NCBI GenBank assembly: GCA_902780235.1
Contig: CACZEL010000016.1
Span: 1 to 42,056, forward strand
Source of the DNA: an uncultured Bacteroidales bacterium
GTDB lineage: Bacteria > Bacteroidota > Bacteroidia > Bacteroidales > Paludibacteraceae
Length of the DNA stretch: 42,056 nt
Reading direction: 5' to 3'
The position numbers were made by a program, and so were the translations under genes. This document shows, piece by piece, positions 1-6,060 of this stretch. The notes under the pieces are model-generated. The model saw nothing but the letters and a program-made list of their open reading frames with translations. It searched no databases and was not told the DNA's origin. How positions within the stretch are numbered: the stretch's first letter is position 1; every line of letters begins with the position of its first letter.

Positions 1-43
1 ACAATGTTGTTTTAAAAATTAAACAAAAATGCAAAATATTATT

Positions 44-62
44 GTCGGGATACAATCCCGAC
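44..62 (-). terminator. Hairpin downstream of the HNH remnant
   Basis: A perfect 7-bp stem (GTCGGGA / TCCCGAC) with a 5-nt loop lies just past the stop of the HNH remnant. On the minus strand it is followed by an A/T-rich stretch rather than a clean U-tract, so termination is only possible. A close relative of this 19-bp hairpin occurs at 906-924, so it may instead be a small palindromic repeat. Confidence 0.35.
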
Positions 63-82
63 GAAATGGACGAAGAATCTTT

Positions 83-490
83 CTAGTATTCACAATGGCG
101 GGACATGTCGTACTCCATCGGGTTGTATTGTAGAAGGATATGCTGCTTCGTGACCTCGAGGATCTCGGCTGACGTCATCTTATCGAGGCGACCCGCCATC
201 CGCAGGGATCGCTGGACGGCATCGTAACGGCGATGCTCTGAGATAGAGAGACAGACGAGGTTATCAAACCTGTTGTCGGTAACTATTCCATTCAGGTGAT
301 GGATCTGATGACCGGGAGGGATGGGTTTGCCGGACCACGCGAGATAGACGGCATGGGAGACGAGGATTTGCTCATCCGTGTTCCATGGATGCTTAAACTG
401 CAGATACCGTTGTTTACGTTTGGCATTAGATCGAATTTTACAGTTCTCGCATGTGGTGGGAATGGCATTCTGCAGATAAGCATCGGATCT
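83..490 (-). pseudogene. HNH endonuclease-like reading frame lacking a start codon
   Basis: The minus-strand frame ending at the TAG at 83-85 is open for 135 codons and encodes an HNH-type nuclease core. A CENC zinc-knuckle-like motif near the N-terminal side is followed by IHHLNG and then DNRFDNL, the usual His...Asn spacing of small HNH enzymes. The frame is bounded upstream by a TAA at 491-493 and has no ATG, GTG or TTG before the HNH core. An ATG in another frame begins at about 483. A frameshift or loss of the 5' end is the simplest reading. A non-canonical start cannot be excluded. No promoter of the type used by neighbouring genes was seen upstream, and a terminator at 540-566 separates it from the next gene. 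Confidence 0.55.
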
Positions 491-539
491 TTAGTGCAGC
501 GACGTTGCTACAGCTCAAATCCGATGCAAAGGTAGGTAT

Positions 540-566
540 AAAAAAAGCACCCCTGAAGAGGAGTGC
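540..566 (-). terminator. Intrinsic terminator of the orphan gene
   Basis: On the minus strand GCACTCCT and AGGGGTGC form an 8-bp stem with one G-U pair around a CTTC loop, followed by seven U residues. It lies about 75 nt after the stop of the gene at 642-1040. Confidence 0.75.
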
Positions 567-641
567 AAAAACTCTACGTATTCTACGAAAACTCTACGTT
601 TTCTCTACCAATTTACTACGTGCAGTGCAAAATTTCTTCGT

Positions 642-1040
642 CTAATTATTCATTCGTGCTCTGCAAAAATCGTTGGGAGCGAGGTCATATTTAGACTGAA
701 AATTATTAAAGACGATGGCTCTTTTTGCGTCTGAAGCATACTGACGGATATTGATGCACCCTATATGATCCAAACGATATAAACCTCGGCAGTACTCGAT
801 CTTGGTAGTAGATTGTTTCAACTCGGCATCAAGCCGTTCACGGATATTCTCCTCGGAGAAACGCGTAGAGACACAGAAGAAATCCGGCGGGATGGTAGAT
901 GAGATGTCGGAATTACATTCCGACGCAACAGAAGAAGAGGCAACATTCGGCTCAATATCTTCTACTAAATAATGTGTGTCTCCATGGAAATGGAATAGAC
1001 TTTGGGGTGCCCAAATTAAAGTTTTAACATATACTGACAT
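642..1040 (-). CDS. Hypothetical protein, 132 aa, unknown function
   Basis: I do not recognise this protein. It is a soluble, mixed-composition product with no signal peptide or membrane segment. A Ser/Asp/Glu-rich stretch lies at about residues 25-55, and the C-terminal part is basic and tyrosine-rich, with cysteines in YCRGLYRLDHIGCINIRQY. The reading frame extends upstream to 1130, but a strong promoter at 1066-1096 lies inside that extension, so the ATG at 1038-1040 is the better start. The gene has its own promoter and terminator, which argues that it is expressed as a single-gene unit. Part of its coding sequence (906-924) is an 8-bp inverted repeat resembling the hairpin at 44-62. Its position next to nuclease and methyltransferase genes suggests an accessory or defence context, but this is inference. 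Confidence 0.55.
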   Translation of the reverse strand: MSVYVKTLIWAPQSLFHFHGDTHYLVEDIEPNVASSSVASECNSDISSTIPPDFFCVSTRFSEENIRERLDAELKQSTTKIEYCRGLYRLDHIGCINIRQYASDAKRAIVFNNFQSKYDLAPNDFCRARMNN

Positions 1041-1065
1041 ATTCAATAATTTTATAAAATGGGCA

Positions 1066-1096
1066 CAAAGGTACTGCTTTTTTTTGACATACGCAA
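1066..1096 (-). promoter_or_regulatory. Bacteroidota-type promoter for the 642-1040 gene
   Basis: The minus strand reads TTGCGTATGTC at 1096-1086 and TACCTTTG at 1073-1066. The first T of TTG is 23 nt upstream of the first T of the -7 box. The predicted transcript start is about 20 nt before the ATG at 1040. Confidence 0.8.
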
Positions 1097-1180
1097 TAGC
1101 TAACAAGCAGATCTTAAGCGATTTAAACAATAACGCAGCCCGTATGGACTGCGTTAAAAAAACGTAATTTTTTTGATTTT

Positions 1181-2302
1181 TTATTTGCTACTTTTCCGTC
1201 TATTGCATTCGCGGCAGAGCATTTGGCAGTTGGAGGCGATAGTGCGGCCGCCTTTGACCCAAGGCGTGATGTGGTCGGCTTCCATGACTTCGATGTCAAA
1301 AGGCTTGCCGCAGATAGCACACTTGCCACCTTGCCGCTCATAAACCTCACGACGAGTGTTGGCATCAAAAGTACGAATACCGAGGTGGTGAATGTCGCCA
1401 TCGAGAATATAGGCAAAGATACCGGATTTCTTCTGCACGTCGGAGTCTGCCATCAGTTTTGCCATTTGTTCGCCGATAGCGGTTGCAGTGAGTTTGGTGT
1501 CTTTGTGTTTGTTATACAGCAAGCCCCATTCTACGCCTTTCATCTCTTTCTTGTACTTGCGCCCGAAGAGTTTGTCTACCCAATGAATGACATCTTGGAA
1601 ATACTGCCATAACTCATCAGCATCGGTGTCATGCTGATGATCCGCCATGTACTGACGAAGCGACTTGCCTTGTGCGTCACCGATCCATTGTAGCGCGGTC
1701 TCAAAATAGTCCTGCCGAATAGGCGAACCGGACATAAAATCCGAGGCGATACGATATGCCACACAGCCCGTCTTGGAGAAGCGGCGTTTGGCTTGCGTCG
1801 TCCACGAACCGGCATAGATAGCGTTCAAAATCTCTTGGTCGGTCAACTTTTCACCCGCTATATTGATACGCTGAAACCATTTGATTTTCTCCTCGTCGGT
1901 GCCCTCGCATATATAGACTTGGAGTTTATAGTCGAGAATACGATTTTGCTGCTCTTGGGTCATGTTATTGAAGCCGAGCAAATTGCCGTCAAACTCCATC
2001 ATATATTCGCCGGCAATGAACGAACAAATAGAGATCGTGCGCTGCTGACCATCCAATACCTCGAAGTCGATACCATCTGCGCCGTCAGTCTTTACCCAAT
2101 ACATGACGTTGAGCGGAAAATTCTGCCAAACGGTATCCATGACGGCGTTGCGTTTCTTCTCGTCATAGACGAACTCGCGCTGATATTTCGGACGAATGTT
2201 CAGGCGTCCGCCGTAGCCGACGATGCCTTCTTCTTGAATACTCAAATCATTGTACCCTGCGCACAACTCCCGCACGCGTACTTCATGTAAATCTATCTTC
2301 AT
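1181..2302 (-). CDS. DUF262 and HNH domain nuclease (GmrSD-like), 373 aa
   Basis: The N-terminal half is a DUF262 (GmrS/ParB-like nucleotidase) domain. PKYQREFVY is at residues 38-46 and the hallmark DGQQR at 84-88. The C-terminus carries a zinc-bound HNH nuclease: CxxC at 328/331, the DH pair at 343-344, Asn358, and CRECN at 363-367. DUF262-HNH proteins are nuclease effectors of GmrSD-type (type IV) restriction and other defence systems. The ATG overlaps the stop of the upstream methyltransferase by 4 bp (ATGA at 2299-2302), so the two are translationally coupled. Such a pairing suggests a modification-dependent or modification-blocked nuclease system. All visible key residues are present, so it is probably active. 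Confidence 0.88.
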   Translation of the reverse strand: MKIDLHEVRVRELCAGYNDLSIQEEGIVGYGGRLNIRPKYQREFVYDEKKRNAVMDTVWQNFPLNVMYWVKTDGADGIDFEVLDGQQRTISICSFIAGEYMMEFDGNLLGFNNMTQEQQNRILDYKLQVYICEGTDEEKIKWFQRINIAGEKLTDQEILNAIYAGSWTTQAKRRFSKTGCVAYRIASDFMSGSPIRQDYFETALQWIGDAQGKSLRQYMADHQHDTDADELWQYFQDVIHWVDKLFGRKYKKEMKGVEWGLLYNKHKDTKLTATAIGEQMAKLMADSDVQKKSGIFAYILDGDIHHLGIRTFDANTRREVYERQGGKCAICGKPFDIEVMEADHITPWVKGGRTIASNCQMLCRECNRRKSSK

Positions 2303-3408
2303 GGCTTTTGTGGTTTTTTGTTGCGTATTAAAATACGAGTATAAGGAACAGTAACTTCCCCGTTAATCATCATATACAAATCTCCATCTACTGCTCCTCG
2401 TTTTTGCACCTCTTTCCTATATTTCTTATGTTCCGGTTTATAAGGACGAACGCCGCACTCTAAACCTGAATTAGAAATACCTAAACCTATTATCTCAAAT
2501 TGTTCAGGATTATACTTGTCTAAAAAGGTTAGAGGGATGCCCATCACTCCGTTGTAATCAGCTGGAATATCGTTATAGGCATTAACATTTATTCCATCAT
2601 AGTTTTCATATGTAGGATATTCCTCTGGCGAATAATGCTTGTATAAAATCAGGTCCTCATTATGCTTAGCAACTGGTAAATTTGTCAGCCAACAAGACGT
2701 AGAAACACGGGCTATCTTTTTGCCATTTTCCATATGGTGGAATTTTTCCCAATTATCCGGAACTTGAAAGAACATACCCACATTGAAATTAGTATAACCT
2801 GTACGGATTTTATCTTGTTGGAACATTTTGAATGTTTCTCGATAAGCTAAAGCATTTATATTACCAATTAGCAAGAATAATTTGCCATATTTATCTAATA
2901 AAGCAAGGTACTCACGGAATAACGAGAAGGGTGGATTTGTAACTACAATATCGGCTTCTTTGAGTAATTCGATACATTCGGGACTATCAAAAGAGCCGTT
3001 CCCTTTGAGAAGAGACAGCGCGTTTTTGTCATTTTGGATGAGCCACTGAACATCAGCCATATTTACTGCGCCATCATTATTGTAGTCAGCTACTTCTGTA
3101 ATTTCGACTTTGTAGGCTATCTTTTTAGGCTCGGTTTCTTCTATTTCGAACAACAAAGGTAACTCATCTCCGGCAATAGGTGAGCCATCATAACAAGTTG
3201 CTATGAGTTTCTTCAATCCTAATTGGTTGAAATTGAGGGCAAAGTACTTAAAGAAGTTGCTTTCGTATGGATCATCACAGTTACATAGCACTACTTTGTC
3301 TTTAAAGTACTGCTTGTAATACTTGAGTTCTTTCGCTATGTCATCCAATTTGGTATAGAACTCATCCTTTTTGGCTTCCTTTGCAGAGTTTAATGTTGCA
3401 TGTGCCAT
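2299..3408 (-). CDS. EcoRI-family adenine-specific DNA methyltransferase, 369 aa
   Basis: The protein matches the EcoRI adenine methylase family. It has an N-terminal KKDEFYTKLDDI segment, a cofactor-domain stretch containing CDDPYESNFFKYF (about 44-56) and the catalytic NPPF at 158-161. It would transfer a methyl group from S-adenosylmethionine to adenine N6 in DNA. Between the cofactor region and NPPF lies DYNNDGAVNMADV (108-120), which looks like an EF-hand/dockerin calcium loop. No EcoRI-type endonuclease is adjacent; the next gene, overlapping by 4 bp, is the DUF262-HNH nuclease. No standard TAnnTTTG promoter box was found upstream. Instead two perfect inverted repeats sit immediately before the start codon. 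The target sequence cannot be read from the protein by eye. Confidence 0.88.
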   Translation of the reverse strand: MAHATLNSAKEAKKDEFYTKLDDIAKELKYYKQYFKDKVVLCNCDDPYESNFFKYFALNFNQLGLKKLIATCYDGSPIAGDELPLLFEIEETEPKKIAYKVEITEVADYNNDGAVNMADVQWLIQNDKNALSLLKGNGSFDSPECIELLKEADIVVTNPPFSLFREYLALLDKYGKLFLLIGNINALAYRETFKMFQQDKIRTGYTNFNVGMFFQVPDNWEKFHHMENGKKIARVSTSCWLTNLPVAKHNEDLILYKHYSPEEYPTYENYDGINVNAYNDIPADYNGVMGIPLTFLDKYNPEQFEIIGLGISNSGLECGVRPYKPEHKKYRKEVQKRGAVDGDLYMMINGEVTVPYTRILIRNKKPQKP

Positions 3409-3729
3409 AGATTGATAGTCGTTTGTGCATAACTATCAATCCGAATGATAAGAAAATGTGAGTTTCTTATCATGTCTAACCAAGGCACCACTGCAATAGG
3501 ACCTTACTCATACACCTCTAAGAAACCCACAATATTGTGAGCATCTATTATTGAGGTATAGAGTAATCCTATACAGTTACCCCTTCTTATTATTTCTGAG
3601 TCTTATCCTAAAAACGATTTGCAGTGGTTTCGGTTGACACGAAATAATAGATATGCTATTAATAATTCAATTGGTGCTCACTTGCACCTGTCACCCTATT
3701 TAACGTCTTGGGCAGGTGACGATATGTTT
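3409..3729. other. Palindrome-rich non-coding spacer
   Basis: This 321-bp interval contains no convincing gene. Besides the two leader hairpins it holds a 12-bp palindrome CACAATATTGTG (3528-3539) and ACCACTGCAA at 3487-3496 complementary to 3619-3628. TATTATTTC at 3588-3596 is complementary to 3641-3649, and GGTGC/GCACC and CACCTG/CAGGTG pairs lie near 3670-3720. No TAnnTTTG box was found on the minus strand. It could be a structured RNA, an operator region or the scar of a small mobile element. Confidence 0.5.
3411..3473 (-). promoter_or_regulatory. Two consecutive perfect hairpins in the methyltransferase leader
   Basis: The first inverted repeat is ATTGATAGT / ACTATCAAT (3411-3419 and 3432-3440), ending 3 nt from the ATG. 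The second is ATGATAAGAAA / TTTCTTATCAT (3445-3455 and 3463-3473), an 11-bp perfect stem with a 7-nt loop. They could fold in the mRNA leader or bind a dimeric regulator. Their tight placement before the modification gene suggests control of its expression. Confidence 0.55.
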
Positions 3730-5199
3730 TTATTTAATTATCTCCCAATGACCGCCTTTGTCTCCATTGACACGACGGATAATGCCCTTCTTCTGCAGGT
3801 TAGATGTGTGTTTCTCTACATTTCGTTCAGTAGTTTGCACTTCTACAGCTATTTCAGGAATTGTAATTTGGGGATTAGCCTTCATCAAGTCAACAATCTT
3901 TCTCGCTGTGGTTCCAATGCGTTTCCCCGAACTTTTTCCCCGAACTTTTTCCCCGAACTTTTTCCCCGAACTTTCCGTAACAGGGTTCCCATCCTGTCCG
4001 ATATTCATATCCTTAGGCAGAGCCAACTTAACGATATATACATCTTCATCATCAATGATGGGATCCTTGCCGGTATAAAGCGGCGCATAGTGGTAGAGAT
4101 TCCGAATACCCGTTCCAAGATGCTCTCCAATACCGATTTGTATTAAGAAATTGGCGATATGCGGATTCTTCGGATGGCGTTCGTAGTTCTCCAAAGTCAC
4201 CGGTCCAGCCTTGAGCGGACGGTTTGCATTCTTGGCTAAGATACCCTCACGCGTGATGTCGAAAATAGTCTCGTAGGGATTCAGATACTCGCGGTGCGCT
4301 ATCATGTTCGCAAAGATCTCGCGGAACACCTTATCGCGCAACGACACACGCACGTCTCCTTCCATATAGAAGGGATCCGGCAAATGCTTTTCGGTAAAGC
4401 CCAACAATTCAAAATAACTATCGATGATATTGCCGAATAATTGCAGCCGGTCATCGTACCGATCGACGTTTCTCACTCGAAGAACGGCATCAATACGATA
4501 ATAGGGCAAAGCACTCTGAATGACCTCTTGTTTACCGAATAGCATTAAGGCACCGAGCGTAAGACCTTCCTGATTGGTGGCAGGGTCGCGACGATAGAGG
4601 TTCGCCTGCTTGAGCATCTCCATCAGAGACAGATTCAGCCAAGGATAATTATTGCGCACGAAACTCATCCGGTTGCGAGCGATCTCAATAGTCTCTTCCC
4701 GCAAGTCCTCAACACGCAGATAAGGATAAACCCGATCTTCCGTATGCTCGGAACTCTTTCGAAGATAAAGCATGCTGATTTGAGCATCCGTGCGAAGCTC
4801 ATAATCGCCATCCACGCTGCGGTCGTAGTATTTGTTTTTGTAGCGGTGCGCCTGACTGCTGGAAGGCACTTGCACAACGATGACTTGCGTCTTGCTGCCG
4901 GTTAAGGTGTCATCAAACTCGACGATCTCCGGTTGCAACAAAAATGACGGTTTGAGCATCTCAGCATTATTGCTGATGTTGGCAATGTTCTTGCACATCT
5001 GGTCTATAGCACGCGGATTGACACCATCGGTAATACTGCCGTCATCGTGCGCACCTAAAACAATCAAACCTCCGTCACGGTTGAGAAACGCACAAACGGT
5101 CTCGAACAAGTTGCCGGGCAACTCGCTCCACGCTTCTTTATACTCAAGGGTACGTTTCTCGCGCTGTTGGGTGATTCGTTTTAGTTCTTCGTATGTCAT
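3730..5199 (-). CDS. AlbA_2 (Schlafen-like) ATP-binding protein with C-terminal winged helix, 489 aa
   Basis: The N-terminal AlbA_2 domain (formerly AAA_4, about residues 1-130) shows LEYKEAW, FLNRDGGLIVLGAHDDG and a following IDQMCKNIAN helix. The middle region has the HATPase_c_4-like FREIFANMIAHREYLN and GIGEHLGTGIRNLY motifs. The last 60 residues form a winged-helix DNA-binding domain (ITIPEIAVEV, TERNVEKHTSNLQKKGIIRR). Members act as transcriptional regulators or appear in defence islands. The frame reaches back to 5328, but a promoter lies at 5218-5248, so the ATG at 5197-5199 is chosen. The linker before the winged helix (residues 411-426, rich in SGK) is encoded by a 13-bp tandem repeat whose copy number would shift the reading frame. 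Confidence 0.85.
   Translation of the reverse strand: MTYEELKRITQQREKRTLEYKEAWSELPGNLFETVCAFLNRDGGLIVLGAHDDGSITDGVNPRAIDQMCKNIANISNNAEMLKPSFLLQPEIVEFDDTLTGSKTQVIVVQVPSSSQAHRYKNKYYDRSVDGDYELRTDAQISMLYLRKSSEHTEDRVYPYLRVEDLREETIEIARNRMSFVRNNYPWLNLSLMEMLKQANLYRRDPATNQEGLTLGALMLFGKQEVIQSALPYYRIDAVLRVRNVDRYDDRLQLFGNIIDSYFELLGFTEKHLPDPFYMEGDVRVSLRDKVFREIFANMIAHREYLNPYETIFDITREGILAKNANRPLKAGPVTLENYERHPKNPHIANFLIQIGIGEHLGTGIRNLYHYAPLYTGKDPIIDDEDVYIVKLALPKDMNIGQDGNPVTESSGKKFGEKVRGKSSGKRIGTTARKIVDLMKANPQITIPEIAVEVQTTERNVEKHTSNLQKKGIIRRVNGDKGGHWEIIK
3923..3974. repeat. Four perfect copies of a 13-bp tandem repeat in a coding region
   Basis: The unit TTCCCCGAACTTT (plus strand) occurs at 3923-3935, 3936-3948, 3949-3961 and 3962-3974 without a mismatch. 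Because 13 is not a multiple of 3, gain or loss of one unit would frameshift the AlbA_2 protein and remove or scramble its C-terminal winged helix. Confidence 0.95.
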
Positions 5200-5217
5200 G
5201 TTTTTCAAAATGCGCTG

Positions 5218-5248
5218 CAAAGGTACTGCTTTTTTACGACATACGCAA
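5218..5248 (-). promoter_or_regulatory. Promoter of the AlbA_2 gene
   Basis: The minus strand reads TTGCGTATGTC at 5248-5238 and TACCTTTG at 5225-5218, with the same 23-nt register as the other promoters here. Transcription would start about 12 nt before the ATG at 5199. Confidence 0.8.
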
Positions 5249-5403
5249 GAGAAAGGAAGAAAAAATTTTCGCGCGCCCACCTCCCGCCGCAGAAGATACC
5301 CCCTAAAAACAAAAAACCGTTTCCTCACGTCATCGAAGATGATGTAATTGCCCCTCTTAGGCGGATGCCGCTTCTAAGCTCTGCGGTATTAAGTAAAATC
5401 CTT

Positions 5404-5454
5404 ATATTCTCGGGCGGAAATTAACCAAAATTTGCAATTTTCGCCCGAGAATAT
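5404..5454. repeat. 19-bp near-perfect inverted repeat between divergent promoters
   Basis: The arms at 5404-5422 and 5436-5454 match over 19 bp with a single mismatch (core ATATTCTCGGGCG), separated by 13 nt. The right arm abuts the cdd promoter. The interval 5200-5529 otherwise holds only the divergent promoters and a weaker imperfect repeat near 5356-5378. Confidence 0.85.
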
Positions 5455-5485
5455 TTGCATATGTCATTTTTTTGTTGTACCTTTG
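5455..5485 (+). promoter_or_regulatory. Promoter of the cdd operon
   Basis: TTGCATATGTC at 5455-5465 is followed by TACCTTTG at 5478-5485, giving the 23-nt register. The leader to the cdd start is about 40 nt. Confidence 0.85.
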
Positions 5486-5529
5486 CAGCCGCAAAGGTTT
5501 TTGGAAATAAAAATTAACCGAATCAATAT

Positions 5530-6015
5530 ATGAAAGAGTACAATTTGACAGCTAAGATGCGTGCCTATCAGTGGGACGAATTGACAGACGAACAGCGTAA
5601 GGTAGTAGAAGTAGCGAAAGAGCAGATCGAGCGCAGTTATTGTCCGTACAGCGGATTTCATGTAGGAGCAGGCGCGCTATTGGCGAACGGAGAGATCGTA
5701 AGGGGTTGTAACCAAGAGAATGCCGCTTATCCGAGTGGGCTTTGTGCGGAGCGCGTGGCGCTTTTTGCTGCCGGCGCACAATATCCCGACCAGCCGGTGA
5801 AGAAGTTGGCGATCGCTTGTTTCACGGGCGGTCATTTCACCAAAGAGCCGGGGTCGCCTTGCGGTTCCTGCCGTCAGGTGATGCTTGAGACTGAGCACCG
5901 TTATCCGGACACAAAAATGGAGGTGCTGCTGTATGGCGAAGACGCAACTTACGTCTTTGAGTCCGCAGCCGACCTGCTGCCGTTGATCTTTGTAAAAGAG
6001 AATTTGAAGGGATAG
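5530..6015 (+). CDS. cdd: Cytidine deaminase, 161 aa
   Basis: This zinc enzyme deaminates cytidine and deoxycytidine to the uridine forms in pyrimidine salvage. The sequence shows the catalytic CAE at residues 72-74 and the second zinc motif PCGSC at 110-114. CPYSGFHVGAGAL (38-50) and the substrate-binding NQENAAYPSG lie upstream of the catalytic site. Its length is close to that of the tetrameric Cdd family with a short N-terminal extension. It has its own promoter at 5455-5485 and is followed after 45 bp by the LptF/G-type gene. The spacer between them is entirely an array of heptamers. The call is secure. Confidence 0.97.
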   Translation: MKEYNLTAKMRAYQWDELTDEQRKVVEVAKEQIERSYCPYSGFHVGAGALLANGEIVRGCNQENAAYPSGLCAERVALFAAGAQYPDQPVKKLAIACFTGGHFTKEPGSPCGSCRQVMLETEHRYPDTKMEVLLYGEDATYVFESAADLLPLIFVKENLKG

Positions 6016-6057
6016 GTGAAAAGTGAAAAGTGAAAAGTGAAAGGTGAAAGGTGAAAG
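6016..6057. repeat. Six-unit heptamer array (GTGAAAA/GTGAAAG)
   Basis: Three GTGAAAA units are followed by three GTGAAAG units with exact 7-bp spacing. They fill the spacer between cdd and the permease gene. Confidence 0.95.
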
Positions 6058-6060
6058 GGG

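Noticed and set aside
1041-1130. Upstream extension of the orphan gene to an ATG at 1130
   Set aside because: A strong promoter at 1066-1096 lies within the extension, so it would not be transcribed.
5200-5328. Upstream extension of the AlbA_2 gene to an ATG at 5328
   Set aside because: The promoter at 5218-5248 lies within it, and the added residues are not like the family; the ATG at 5199 gives the expected N-terminus.
6016-6057. Heptamer arrays as CRISPR or iteron origin
   Set aside because: Units are only 7 bp with no spacers. Arrays of different sequence occur at many operon junctions, which does not fit a replication origin.
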